Origin: Bicyclus anynana
Lineage: Eukaryota; Arthropoda; Insecta; Lepidoptera; Nymphalidae
Assembly (NCBI RefSeq): GCF_947172395.1
Contig: NC_069086.1
Span: forward strand, 11,998,501 to 12,062,500
Direction of reading: 5' to 3'
DNA length: 64,000 nt
The first letter of the stretch is position 1. Every line of letters begins with the position of its first letter. Under the pieces are notes generated by a model. The model did not search any database. It saw only the letters and a list, made by a program, of their open reading frames with translations, and was not told the origin of the DNA. Shown piece by piece: positions 32,099 through 47,000 of this stretch. The position numbers were made by a program, and so were the translations under genes.

Positions 32099-35000
32099 GT
32101 AATTAATATTTTTTTAGTATTCCTTTTTGCTGCTTTGATTTATTTTCAATTAACTTAAGGCTAATTAACGCAGATGTTCCAAAATAAAATGTATATTTCA
32201 ATATTATCTTTTTAAAAAAAGTCTCAGGAATAAGAATTTTTTACGGTTTTTCAAAAAAATTTTATACCCGGCTTCTTATTAACATTTTTTTGTTGAAAGT
32301 TTTGTTTATCATCATCATCACATCATAGTAATGATTTTGATAAGGTCCTCATTCGAGTTAGTTTCCGAGAGTTTGGATTGAAACCTTTATTGGCTTTTTC
32401 TCCCAATAATTCTCAGGAACGTAAAGACGTCGTTCCTGTACGTGACTTATATGCCAGCAAACTAACACAGCCACCTCAGTGTATACTCTCACAACTGTGC
32501 GTTGTGTAAAAATTTACACCCATAACATAAATAACGTTATAAGAAATACAATAAGTATTGAATCTTTTATTAAATAAATGGATTACGGTATTAATACACT
32601 TAAGATTTGCACTTAAACTGTTTTATTTTGCCGATAGACTCAGGTGTTGTAATTACTTTGTCTATGGCTGCTATTTATTGACAATCGAACCTTCATTCCA
32701 ACTTTAATCAAGGTAATGCTCACCATTTTGTCGCCTACTCGACTAATAAGCTCAATCAATTACGTCATTCATTAAGATAATAGCTGCGAAACAGCTGGGA
32801 CAACAAAATGTTAGCTGTAAAGGGTTTGGCCGGATGAACATTACGTAATGGCGCCCAAATGAAGAGGTTTATTGAAATTTATGACGTCATATGCCAAAAG
32901 TTATAATACGTTAGCTATGTACCTTATAAAATTAAATCCTAAATAGTTCACCAATTTTTTTTTTAATTACGTGAAAATAACAATGGGGTGAAATTTATTA
33001 ACGTGTTTCCTACACAAAATACATTATTCTAATCTGTGTTTTGAATAATAATTTATATTATGATGTCAATTTAATAATTTACGATTATAAGTATGTCAGT
33101 GTTTTGAATATTTGTTAATAAATCAACCTGCAGTTGGGTGGCCTGGCTACACTGGGAATTCTAATTCTGCGCTAGGTGTTTAAAGATAACGATGTTTTCA
33201 CTAGATTTGGGCAATAACAAAACATTGCACAACATACCTTGGACTACTACTGCACTGGTTGACCTCCACGGACAGGGAAAAATATATAGACACAAAACTA
33301 AGTCACGTGGGTATAAAAACACTTTTGTAACTTTTAGGGGTTAATTAAGTATTACTTGAAGCACTTTGCTAGTGTGATCTTCAATGTAGCACTTAACACT
33401 ACACTATCTCTAGTCAAAACAAAAATAAATATTTTGTACAGTGTGAACCTGGGCTTGGCGCGAGTGTGATGTACAATCTGCTGTACAACCCGCCGCAGAA
33501 GCTGCTTCTATTGGCCGGCTGTTCCACCGTGTGCACCACTGTGGCCGAGGCGGCTAAAATGTGGAATCTTATGGTTGTAAGTATTATCATTGTTAGGGAG
33601 AGTTTCAACGCATCAATAACCAATGCAGGCGTCGTCACACAGGAAGGAAACAATTGACACGGAGTTATAAAATAACTGACGTATGCGTGTAGTTTTTAAT
33701 TCTTAGACAATAGCCCTGGTAGGGATGTAGGGAGTCGCTAGAAACTGGCGGCTCCAGTCCTTATGTCCAGCAGTGGACGTCCATCAGCTGTTAATGATGA
33801 TGATGATGATGAATGTGATAGTACTATATGTTTTAAAGATCAAGTGCTGCAGCGTATTAATGAGGCTAGAAATTTAGGGGTACTGATGGATACTGAATTG
33901 CGTTTTGAAGGCTATATCTTGGAAACAGTGCATAGTTGTTTGGAAACAGGTTCGAAACAGTCCCCAGCTGGGCTGATTGAGGCTTTCTTAATTGGTCCAG
34001 GTCTAGTTCAGCCGTGGCTAGTGACCAACCTACCGGCAAAAACGTACCGCCAAGAGATTTAGCTTTCCGGTACGATGTCGTGTAGAAACCGAAAAGGGGT
34101 GTGGATTTCATCCTCCTCCTTATAAGTTAGCCCGCTTCCATCTTAGGTTGCATCATCACCATCAGGTGAGATTGTAGTCAAGGGCTACCTTGTAAAAAAA
34201 AAAAAAATTACGATTAGAAATTTTACCTCATATTTAATTACCTACTACTTTTTACAACTCCGTTACTGCGCGTCGTTTGATGATAATTTGGTTTAAAATT
34301 AATTCACGATATAAACATTTCCCTCATATTTAATCACATTTTGCAACTATGTTAGGGCGCATCGTTTCGCGATGGTTTTAGTTAAGATTATTTCACTTTT
34401 TAACATTTCTCTCGTACTTAATGACTACTTTTTTGCAGCTATGTTACGGTGCTTCGTCACCAGCGCTGTCAGACCGGGCGCGGTTCCCCACACTGTTCCG
34501 CACGCATCCATCTGCGACGGTGCACAATCCTACGAGAATAAAACTCATGCAGAAGTTCGGCTGGTCACGCATCGCGATACTACAGCAAGCCGAGGAAGTT
34601 TTTATATCAGTGAGTTAACCGATAACTTCATTTTAGCAAACTCAGAAATAATTACAAAAATAAGAAAACTAATGTCGAACAAAGGTTATAATCAAAATGT
34701 AACCAAAATAAGACCCTAGAATGGCAAAGAATGACCTTGAGTGAAGTCACGCACTTGTGAACGTTGTGTGTAGGGTTAAAAGATTCTTCGACTGTTAACA
34801 AATACTCCCCTTTTCCACTCAAGTCACTCTCCCCACCTATGCCAAGTAACCCATAAAGAATTACACAACAAGAGATGTGGACGGCTCGAACGCCACGAGC
34901 ACACTGAAGCCGTCCGTACCGCAAGTCGTTGCAACGCGGCGATAACATTCATCTTTTTTTTACAAGTTAGGCCTTGACTACAATCTCACCTGATGGTAAG

Positions 35001-38000
35001 TGATGATGCAATCTAAGATAGAAGCGGGCTAACTTGTCAGGAGGAGGATGAAAACTCACACTCCTTTCGGTTTCTACACGGCATCGTACCGGAACGCTAA
35101 ATCACTTGCGGTTGCGGCGGTACATCTTTGCCGGTAGGGTGGTAACTAGTCAAGGCCGAAGCCTCCCACCAGCCATCTAAGTAAGTAATTTAAATAAAAT
35201 TCTCATTTTGATGGACAAAACTTTAAGACACGGATACGTTAATATGGACATATTGAATCGTTTATCGTAGCGAAGGAGTAAATAGTTGGATGTTTTCTAA
35301 ACGAATGGTTACTATATTTCTGATTTTAAAAACTAAGGTGAGACAAACACTGATTTTGCAAATTTAAAAGGATAGTTAANNNNNNNNNNNNNNNNNNNNN
35401 NNNNNNNNNNNNNNNNNNNNNNNNNNNNNNNNNNNNNNNNNNNNNNNNNNNNNNNNNNNNNNNNNNNNNNNNNNNNNNNNNNNNNNNNNNNNNNNNNNNN
35501 NNNNNNNNNNNNNNNNNNNNNNNNNNNNNNNNNNNNNNNNNNNNNNNNNNNNNNNNNNNNNNNNNNNNNNNNNNNNNNNCTCTCACCATGGCCTCGATGT
35601 AATTAGAGCGCTCGCTGCTACGTTTCTACACGTTCTAAGAGTAGTGTTTAGACGTGTCATTTCTATCGTGTCAATGCCAGATGCTTTGACGTGTACGTTT
35701 ACGTTACCATGGTAACTGAATTAATGCTAGGTTACGAAATACGGCACTGGAATAACAGTGATCTCGTATATCCGTCCGCCTGAATTTAGGAAACTTTAAA
35801 ACATCACATTGTAACTTAAACTTTTACATTATTATGTCGGACAATAAAAAAGGCACTGGAGAAAATATAAAATTAGGAGTAGGTACCTAATCTAATTTTG
35901 AATTCTATCCTCCTATTCTTCTGTTTCTGCCTTTGCCCACCACCAGGTGCTTCTGTACTTGCACAAAACTCCCAGGGGTAACGCCTCTGAGGTCTCAGTA
36001 GTTATGGCAAATAAACAATCAGAATAAAAAGCAACTACATACGATTTTATTTATTGCCAAATGAAAAATTGGTCGTGCTACCCTGAGTATTAACATATTA
36101 CGAATATATCGATGTGGCAGTGTTAATTTTTGACTTTGTAACGATCACAATTATAATGATAGCTATATTAAGAATTAACGTGCTCTCCGAGGCAAAAGTA
36201 GGATTCCATTCGTATGAGCATTAAAATATTTTATTATGTTCATATCAACACACCAATATTTTAGTTCATAACTGAATTATAGGGGTATATTGTGTGGCTA
36301 AAATATCTCAATCTCCCTGCACGTTCCATAACTGTATTGTGCAGTCGTTTATATTAATTGATTGTAGGCAAGTGGCCTACTTACTCCTAAACTATGTTAT
36401 ACTAAGTGATATCCTTGTATTAAAATAATCCGTATTTTTCAGACCGTGGAGGACCTCGAAGCACACTGTAAGAAAGTAGGAATAGAGATAGTAACCCGCC
36501 AATCATTCTTGTCGGACCCGAGCGACGCGGTGCGGAATCTCCGAAGACAAGACGCAAGGGTCATCGTCGGCCTCTTCTATGTAGTGGCAGCAAGGAGAGT
36601 GCTCTGCGAAGTCTACAAACACAAACTATACGGAAAATCGTACGTCTGGTTTTTTATTGGTAAGTAGTTACGATTGGAACAAAATTTCTATTTTCAGACA
36701 ACTCTCTAGACAAGTGGCTAGGAATGTCTTGTTTAATATATAAATTGATCGATATTGTAATACGTTTAATTCGAACATGTGGCAATTTTTGTATTTTTTA
36801 TATTAATTTGGAATCTAGTCCGATTGGAAAATTTTACAAAGACTTATTTTGGTGAAGACGTTTAGTCGAAATTTCACGTTTCAGTATAATGATTTTTAAA
36901 TACGTTGTTATTAGAATGGAAATTCAAAGTTTCTTTATTATCTCTATAACTCAAGGAGAGTCCAAATTATTGATAAAATTCATTACACACTTTGAACTTT
37001 TTAAGAGCCATACCAGTGGCTTCATGTGAGTTTATTATATTTAAACGTATGCAGTTGCCCTTAAAAGAATTACTAATTTTTTGTAGCCTAGTGTGGTGTG
37101 CAACAATTTTACTTTTTTTTCTGACATTAATCACATCTTCTTTTAAGATTCTCCTCATCCATTTTATATATCGCACGAACAGCTCTTTTCTGCAGGTAAT
37201 TATTAGCATTTCTAGTGTATTCATCGGACAAAAACAAAATATAAAGTAGTATTTTTAAAATACATCTGCGTTACTAGAAGCACTGACACAAGCTGTTAAA
37301 AATTAAGCAAACCATGTGCTAGATACAAAATCACGTACAAACGTGAAAATTACAAAACTGCTTCATGCTACGTACATACTATGTGTATCAGAAATGCCAC
37401 AATGCGGTTAAACAATTCATAGTTCTAAATTATTCACGAGCGCAGAGCTTTACGTTCCGACTTACAGATGTTGCCTTTAATATATTTAACCTTTGACTTC
37501 ACAATCGCACATAAAATGGAACATCAATAAAACCTTATTTGTGTATTCATGAATCTTATTCGGGCGAACATTTGTTATTATCTAAGAGCTGGCGAATAAT
37601 TTGCTTACTGTTTTACATCATAAGTGTAAAAATTAATATTCTGGAGTAACTGTAAGACATGCTCCCCTAAAATTTAATTTCAGTAATTCCTCCCTAAAGA
37701 GGAAAACGGAACACTGTTACTAAGACTTCGTTGTCCGTCCGTCTGTCCGTCCGTCCATCTATCACCAGGCTGTGTTTCATGAATTGTGTTAGATTGTTAA
37801 AATTTTCACCACTATAACAACAAATAAGAAATAAGTATTTATGAGGCTTTCATATATATTTCGTGATTCCTTTGCCGTTTTAATAAATAGTGGTACGGAT
37901 CCCTTCATACCCGAGTCCGACTACCACTGAGCTGGTTTATGGCTCATATTTTATCCACAAAAGTGGACTTCTTATAATCTGAAGAATACAAATCCAATAA

Positions 38001-41000
38001 ATTGTTTCATAGACCGTTTAAAAACTTTAATTCATAACCATACAGTCGGTGTAAGTAATAACCGTAAAGTTTTATTAGACGTGTAAATAAGATTCCAGGT
38101 TAAATACCGGGCTTAAGTAAAATGGGAATTTAAAATTTCCACATGGAGCCGGCATTTAGGCCGTATACAATAAGGTTAGCGTAATTCTATCTGCTTATTC
38201 TGCATCGTCGCAGTTAAGTAACTACTTAATGAACTAATAAACTTTTAGCTTTTAAAAAAATATGACCGGAGCCTCTAACTACTATGAAATTTTTTTTTTT
38301 TTACTTTATATAGTGAGATATTTAAATTAGCATGAATATATATTATATACTTATTAAATAGATTAAGTGTAAACCACTGAGCCTCGTATACGTTGTATAC
38401 CACCTGCGTCCTATCAAGCCGTTTTCTAATTGGTTTAGCCACAGGGGCGTAGCTATCGCCGTATCAGCCGTATCAATGTTAAGGGGCTTTCGGACTAAAA
38501 GGCCTCCTTACGTGCGAGGGCTAAAATTAGTAAAATATAACTCACAATCTCATTTAATCTGGCACTTCAACTGCCAGAACAGAAATTACAAGTCGAAAAA
38601 AATGGTTTTTTTCTGGGTTAAGTGTGCGCCCAAAAGTTGTAAACATCCTCAATAGGTTAAGTCACTGTCATGTTTATTTTAAGCAAGCGTTTTTGTTACT
38701 TCTGTGAGAATTCTTTACCATTCATAGAGCCCGTTACTAATTTTTATACAGGTCCCCGCCAAAGCACGCTACGCCACTGTTTAGACATTCATCACACATA
38801 TATATACACTCACTCTAGATACACTCATCTGCCATCTCATTATGAACCAGGAATCATTCGAAAGTAGACAATAAAAAAATTGCTACAGATAAACAGATTA
38901 AAGAGTAAATAAATTCGTATTAATACGTAATCCTATCACTACCTAATATAGTTTTCATAAAGCATTAATAAAAATATCCATCTGCTCTTGGTCTATTATA
39001 AATTTACGGTTGATATGATTGTCGTTGTTATCATTACAATGGAAGGGAATAATATTGCTTCGTTTAAAATATTCGATATTTATTTTTGCTTAGGATTTGC
39101 AGATTTCCAATTTACTGCCTTAAAATCTTCCATTACATTTGGAGAACCACGCAATATTACGCAATTCTTTGGCACAGACACTATATCACTAATTCATGCT
39201 TTGGCCCAATTTGACAATATGACGATATTTATTCTTGTTTAGCTCATTCGCATCTTTAGTTGTAGATAAATTCCTGCAAAGTTCAGCGGGTGGGTATCGA
39301 ACTCACGACCCCTCGATGTTAAGTCCGGCCCCATTACCATTGGGCTATTGAGGCTTCACTTTTTGAACGTTTAAAATCAAAATTCATTTATTTCAAGTAG
39401 ACTCAGTTTACAAGCACTTTTGACACGTCAGTTGACTATTTGTAAAGAGTCTACCACCGTTTGTCAATGGTCACTTATTATCTAATATCGCATGTAATAT
39501 AATAAACATATACAATATCGATCTGCTGAGTAACTATACGTAGTTGCCCGCAAACGTCACATGAAACTTGGACTCCGCGACACAAAAGAAGTCCCGCGGG
39601 TAAAACGTGAACTAAAATTAACATCGCTTTACATAAATCACATTAAAACTGCCATTACCAAATGACAATTAGCGCCATTAATACATTAGCGCCACGTCTA
39701 CGGGACTTGTTTCGTGGCGCGAAATATAACAACCATGGCCACTTCAAAATGTGAAAATTAATGGAAAAATGTGTCATTTTTCAAACATGCCCGCCGATAT
39801 GTTACCTTGTATAGGTCGCGGTCTGTAACTTGAACTATCTTCTATAGCAACACGATGATGAACATTACAATTTTGTTGTATTTTTAGCACGCCATTGTTA
39901 TTTAAATAATTAATAGCTTGAATTCTGGGCAACCACGGAGTATGCGCTTAACACTTTTAATAATTTTCACGTTCAATAATTAATTTTACCTGCGCAAATG
40001 ACCGCCATTTTAGTTCAAATTACTTGCCGAGGCCTATCATTATCAATCCATATTCGGCTCACTGCTGAGCTTGCGTCTCCTCTCAGAATGAGAGGGGTTA
40101 GGCCTCCACCACGCTGGTCCAATGCGGATTGGCGGACGTCACACACGCAGAGAATTAAGAAAAATTCTCTAGTATGCTTGTTTCCTAACGATGTTTTTCC
40201 TTCACCGTTTGAGACACGTGATATTTAATTTTTTAAAATGCACACAACTGAAAAGTTGGTAGTGCGTGCCTTGGGCCGGATTCGAACCCACACCCTCCGG
40301 AATCGGAGATAGAGGTCATATCTTGTTTTAAAAGAAACTACGGGTTTTCTGATGCCTTTTTCCTATGCGGACAAAGTGGTGTGACGACTTGCTTACGATA
40401 AAATCTTCCAAGGACCGTTCGTGCCGCTTTATAGCCTGTAATTTTATAAATAGTTTGCTTTATTTGCGGAATAAAATAAATTTAATCTAGACTTATTAAT
40501 CGAACATGCCAACAAACGGCTTGAAACGTAAATAGAATTTAGAGAGGGCTTCAATATTAAATATACAATGTTAATAAACTTTCATAATATAGGAGAGGAG
40601 TGTACTTAAAATATTGAACGTTTCTAAATAAACAATGATGAATGTTTTAATACCCTAACTCAATTAATATTGTTGAACTATCGCTGTAAGCTTTTGAAAA
40701 GCAACAAAGTGAATTATGTCTGAACCTAAAAATAGACTAGATAAAGAATACTGGTATGAGTATGTAAAAGGTAATAGACTAATAACCCATAGACCCGCCA
40801 GCGCCACACCTAACAATTTTAGACTCCAAACGTAAGCCACTTCTGTGACGATGCGAGCTTAAAGGCTAGTTCAGACTACTTCAGTAGTTTAATCGAGTTG
40901 CGTTTGGCTGCTAAACGTGCCTGAACCATAAATTTAGTCGAGTAGCTGGTTAGTAAATAATTTAGTCAAGTCAATACATTTTACTCTAATTTAACGGGCG

Positions 41001-44000
41001 AGTAGCGCCTCCTACCATTCGTCCACGCTCACTGGTTTACCGGCTAAATAAGTCCGAACCTGGCGAATTAATCGAGTTCATTAGTTGCTCCTAAAATCAT
41101 AAAGTGACGCTTCGCTGGAGCAAAGAAACAGTTATGAAATTTATTACAAAATATATAGACCATAAGTGTTGTTGTACATCTTGCAGACCACCACTCACTT
41201 GTGAACTGTACTCGAAAAAAAGTGCGAACGATTTTTGGGCAGTAGCAATTAGTTTAGTACGCTACTAAAATGCTAAAGTAGTCCGAACTAGGCTTAAGAG
41301 CTAAACTAATTACCTTCACCGCCGCGCACACGCGTACTTATCCCGTAGCGTCAAGTTCCCTATGAGTTATAAATCTATGGTCATATATTTCTAGACTCGC
41401 TAAATTAAAAATGAGGAAAATTATATAAACAAAAATACAACCGACTTCAATACCTAAAACTGTACCCACTAAGCTTTTTTAGCTTAGTGGGTACAGTTTT
41501 AGGTATAACTTCATAATACGAACGAATAAACGAAGAATAACTTCATAATATTATTATGTTCTATCTGTTGATCAGTTTGAAGGCGGTGGAAGGACACGTT
41601 TTAAATAAACGGTAAAAGTTCCTTTCTTTGTAAATTGAGTTACGTTAGGTATTCCATACCATAGCCCAGGTGGAGCGATAAATATCAATGTAACATTAAT
41701 CATGAGAAGCTATTCTTCAGGTAGCTTCTACCATTAAAACACTATATTGTGCGAAATAATTTTATTTAAAAAAGACATCTTACTCTGTCTGCTTACTTTT
41801 GATAGGTAATATTATGTTCACAGTGGCGTGCACTCTATAGATGCATTAAAGTACTGCATACCTTAAGAGTTGATAATGCTTCTTAAATGAAGATTTTCCT
41901 AGTTTGGTTAATTTTCTTACTAGTGCATACTTTGATCGACAACCTTATGCGCGCCACTAATTTTCACAAATTATTCGCATTATGAATATTTTAGACTCGT
42001 AGCAAAAATTGATTAGTCATTTGAACCACTAGGAGACTTGTTTAGTAAGATACAGAGGCATAAAATAATAACATATAGCACTATACCGTTAAACAAGTCT
42101 CCAGCAGGCTAATTCTCTAACTTTGACGTATGTTACTTGATGTATACGAAATTGAGATTCTATGTAACAAATGTTCTCCGGTGTCTACTGACAAGGTAGA
42201 TTAGTGAAGAAGACCAAATTAGTGAATAGGCCATCTGGTGGTTCAAAAGACCCTTAATTTTTGACCACGGACCTGCTTTATACAAAAACTAGCTGTCGCC
42301 GCGCGGTTTTACCCGCGTGGTTCCCATTCCCGTAGGAATATGGGGATGATATATATATCCTATAGTATTCCTCGATAAATAATTATCTAACACTGAAAGA
42401 ATTTTTCAAATCGGACCAGTAGTTCCTGAGATTAGCTCGTTCAATCAAACAAACAAACTATTCAGCTTTATAATATTAAGTATAGATATGTAGTTATTCT
42501 TTGTACGAGTATGTACAATCATAATCACATTCTTGTAGGTTTTGCAGTTTACCTAAGCAATTTTCATAGCTAGTATTGAATAAGTGAACAAAGGCTAGCA
42601 CTAGGTATAAAAACAATTTATTAATACATTTAGAATTTCACATTCATGCCAACTACATTCATTAAATACATTGAATAGCTGTAGCATGAATAGCAGCAAA
42701 TATGTAATTGAATCGGCCTTTTGGCTTTGGCCCAACAATCGCTATACCTAATCTCGATTTCGGCAGGTTCTTGTCATCCGGTTGACCCGAATATGAGTCT
42801 CAAAAATCTCTTCTCGTCGATCGTAAAACTTTATTGCTATCTATAAATTATTTGTACTAAGAATAGAAACAACCGATAAGTTTGTAAGCAAGAAATTTAT
42901 GGTAGCTACTTCTTTTGTATTTATTTGTAAATTTATATTCATGTGCACATCCCTAAATATTCCATCTTCAATCAGCCGATGGATGTCCACTATCTATGAC
43001 CAGGATTTTGTGTAGGGTCATGCAAATAACCTACAGCAAAGCTATCTAAAGCAAAAAATTCTATATATTTTTTTATAATAATCATATTACTCGTAGTTAT
43101 TCATCAATAATTGCGGTTTACTTATGCATGCTTTATACCCCATCGGGAGCAGTAATTAATGATCTTAGCTACGCGATGCACATAATGGGAGACCACAGTC
43201 GGGAGCATAATCAGGCACACATGATCAAAGCGCTAAGTACCAGGTATTGTTAATCTAATAACATGTGACATGACGGGTAGCACGGACAGTGAGTGTACCA
43301 TTATTTTGTGGTAGAGGAAACACCTCGAGCAGGTCCCAGGACTTGTGACCTTAAGAATAATTAAAGTTTAATAGTACCCTTTATAACGTATTTACACACA
43401 CCTTCCCTGTCCGACATATTTTCCATGCCATTATTGTACAAAATCACTAACGCGATTGGCAGCGTAACGGTGTGTACGCTGCCTGAAACTGCAAACAACT
43501 GAGCTGAAGTCATCAAATACCCTCTTATTTATACCAACACTGATACCACCCCTCTACAGTATATTAAATAATTAATGATAATACCACCTGAAATCGAGGA
43601 ACTTGTAACAAACATCTATACTTCATCTATATGTATTTATTTATGTATTTATTTAGTGCGAATACATATTTTACGTAAATTAAGTCCTTTTCAGGGCACA
43701 GAAATATTATATTGGTCATCATATCAGCCGATGGACGTCTATCACGATCACGATGCCGCTCGCATCTAGCGAATACCTGCGACTCGCTTGATGTCAAGTT
43801 TTAAATTCGATTCTATCACTCTCTGCCTATACTATAGACAGAGAAAGATCGAGACGAATTCGAAGATCACTCCGTAAGTTATAAAAACAACGGTACAGAA
43901 TGGCGCTAGAGAATTAAAAGAAAAGACTAATTGGCACTTGAAAATTATGAATTCAAATTCATTATGTATTCACCTACCTTAAATTTAAAATTTATTAGCG

Positions 44001-47000
44001 GGTCTAGAAAATGAAAACAAACATGGATACCATCCCTTGCCATTCCAATTACCATCCACTTGTTTTGAAAATTTTTAGGCCGCGAGTTTTCGGTGGAAAA
44101 CTGTTGTAATAATACGAGGTCAAGCACAAAATGAAAACGTGCAAACACTCAGCATGTCTAGGTGTTTTTACAAACTGCTGAATTCTTTTCCCTTGCATTA
44201 AATAGATTTCTCACTGGAGTGGAAAGTTTTTCGCAGCGAGCGGTCCGTCTATTGTGTTTTTGATAAAAACGTTCGCTATTTAGGTCAGATTGTTGCATTA
44301 TGAATTAAATGGGTCTTTAAAAGCCGACACTATTGGTTTCCTTTTATCTTTACACTTTCAGTCACCGTTTTACCATAGCGCTGCAACACCGAGTGGGTTT
44401 CCATTTAGAACTGACACGAAACGTATCTTTATTTTTTACTCTTGGCTAGTTTACGAAACTATCTCCTGTAGTGTATGTTTGTTTCCCTTATTCATCGCTG
44501 ACCTTTTTAGTCAAAGGACAGATGCGAAGTTGAAACATAAATCTATTCAAGTATTATAAAGAGATAAAGATTGTGATATTGTCGGGGGTATAATACCCAG
44601 ATATACTGAAACCTGAGCCGTGATATCCCAGTGGATATGACCTCTGCCTCCGATTCCGGAGGGTGTGGGTTCGAATCCGATCCGGAGCATGCACCTCCAT
44701 CTTTTCAATTAAGTGCATTTTAAGAAATTAAATAACACTTATCTCAAACTCTAAAGGAAAAACATCATGAGGTAACCTGCATATCTGCGAATTTTCTTAT
44801 TTCGGTGTAAAGTCTGCTAATCTGCATTGGGCCAGCGTGGTGGATTATTGGCTTAACCATTTTGATTCTAAGAGGAGACTCGAGCTTCAGCAGTGAGCCG
44901 AATATGGGTTGATAATGACAATGATGATACTGAACCAATTTTTTAATTATTTTACCACTAGGAAGCCAAAGGTTTTTAAAAAAGACTATCAGTAGATACA
45001 TTTAGTTACCTAAAATACTTACTAATAGACCAAATTCAATCAAAAACTTATGTTGAATATTCTGACGAGACGAGACGAGAAACTCTTGATAATACCATTC
45101 GTTTCGTAGGTCACATTGTTGCATTATTTTAGTTATATTAGTATTTAAAAGCTAAGTTCAACGCTGCGGTCCCAAAGGATTTGTACGTGGCATTTAACCC
45201 ACAATCCACAAATTACATCTGCATTACCTGCCACCTTCGATTTCGTCGCCTTCAAAACGCCTTTAATTGGGCACACTGAGTATTTCTTTCTTTCAAGCAT
45301 TTTTCTATACTAGTTGTCTATATTAAACATTTTCTGTAACCAGTAATTTGATTGTAGGATGGTATGAAGATAACTGGTTTGAGACCAACCTAGAACGGGA
45401 AGGCTTAGACTGCACGGCAGAGCAGATGCGAGAAGCTGCGGAGGGTCACCTCACTACCGAAGCTCTCATGTGGAATCAAAATGCGAATCAGACCACGATA
45501 TCTGGGATGACGTCTGAAGACTTTCGGTACGTATTTATTGCTTTAATGTTTTACATCTATATCTACTAATATTATAAAGAGGTAAAGTTTTTGATGTTGT
45601 ACTACCCCGTACACCGATGTTGAAAATTCTTTTGTCAACAAAAAGCTACGTTATTTACGAGTGTCATAGGCTATGTTTTATCCTCGTAATCTATCAGGAA
45701 CGGGAACTTCGCGGGTGAAAACACGGGACGACTGCTAGTATTTATAAAAATTGCTATTTTCATACTATCGACACTTCCATACTAGTATTATAAATGCGTA
45801 AGTCTGTCTGTAACCTTTTCATGGCTAAATCACTGAACCCATTTTGGATGGAATTTTGTATATAGATAAATAATTGGATCTTGGAGCAGAGCATAGGCTA
45901 CTTTTTATACCGGTAAAACCCATGGTTCCCGCGGGATTGTAAAATGACAGAGTCGCGGACGTCCTCTAGTACTAAATAATTAAGTTAAAGAAGGTTAAGT
46001 ATCCATCCACTTGTTCAGTAATAGCTTTATTAAAAGCTTTTAAACAAACTATTATACAAACTTGCTCTACTATTAGGACATATCGCAGGTCAAATATTAG
46101 AATATATTGACCATACATATACCACGTTTTTTTTAAACTTTTGCACGTTTGATCATTTCTGGTGGCAAAATAAAACTATATAAAGTATTTGATGCTTATG
46201 AGTATCCTTCGTACAGTCATGAAACTGCTTACGTTCGTACCTACTTATAATTATGATAGCATGTTTCAGTCTTTTTAGAACAAATAGCTTGTTAACTTAT
46301 TAATACTATCCTTACAATGACGCCCAAGAAGTAGAAAAGACACTCTTGGGCAAAGACAAAGCTACCATACCGAACTTTGAATGAGTATTTAGCATACAGA
46401 CGTTTTAACTAAATACCCAGTCAACATTCGGTTTAACGGCTGGATAATTAGCATGATTGTTGGTAAAATACATGACACAATGAGGCTTAATTCCTCTAAA
46501 ATCGACGGATATGTTGTAGAAGTGGAATGTGGGAAATGTGCGCTTATGCGGCACGAACCTCGATATTAGGCGATGATTTTCACCTAAAATCTGCGCTATT
46601 CTGTAGTTGTTTTTAAAACTCGACAGTGCGAGTCTCGAATTTGTATTTCTCTCTTTTTCTAACCACATACTATTGATAGAGATAAATAAAGATGCATTCT
46701 AAACTCATAGTACCGAGTCATAAAAGCATCTTTACAAAATGTATCGTTATCTAGTAAAATAGAATAACATATCATAGGTGTTATTAGAAAATTTTATTAG
46801 TTGAAACCAAGTAACAAAGTAATACTTAGAATACTTTAGTAAGACTTTTATTTTATTTGAGAAGTTATTAAGATTGAAGAGCAAAATATTGTTTGCTGCG
46901 TCACTACGAATAAAATGCTTTTGACTACTTTTACACGGTTAGCTTTGATATATTTCTTACTTTTCGCAATTGGAATTGACAGGAGTAGAAATGAAAATTG

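Noticed and set aside
45527..45540. Second donor 'gtattt' four bases after the exon 5 donor
   Set aside because: It would add four bases and break the frame into exon 6. 'gtacgt' fits the donor consensus and the phase.
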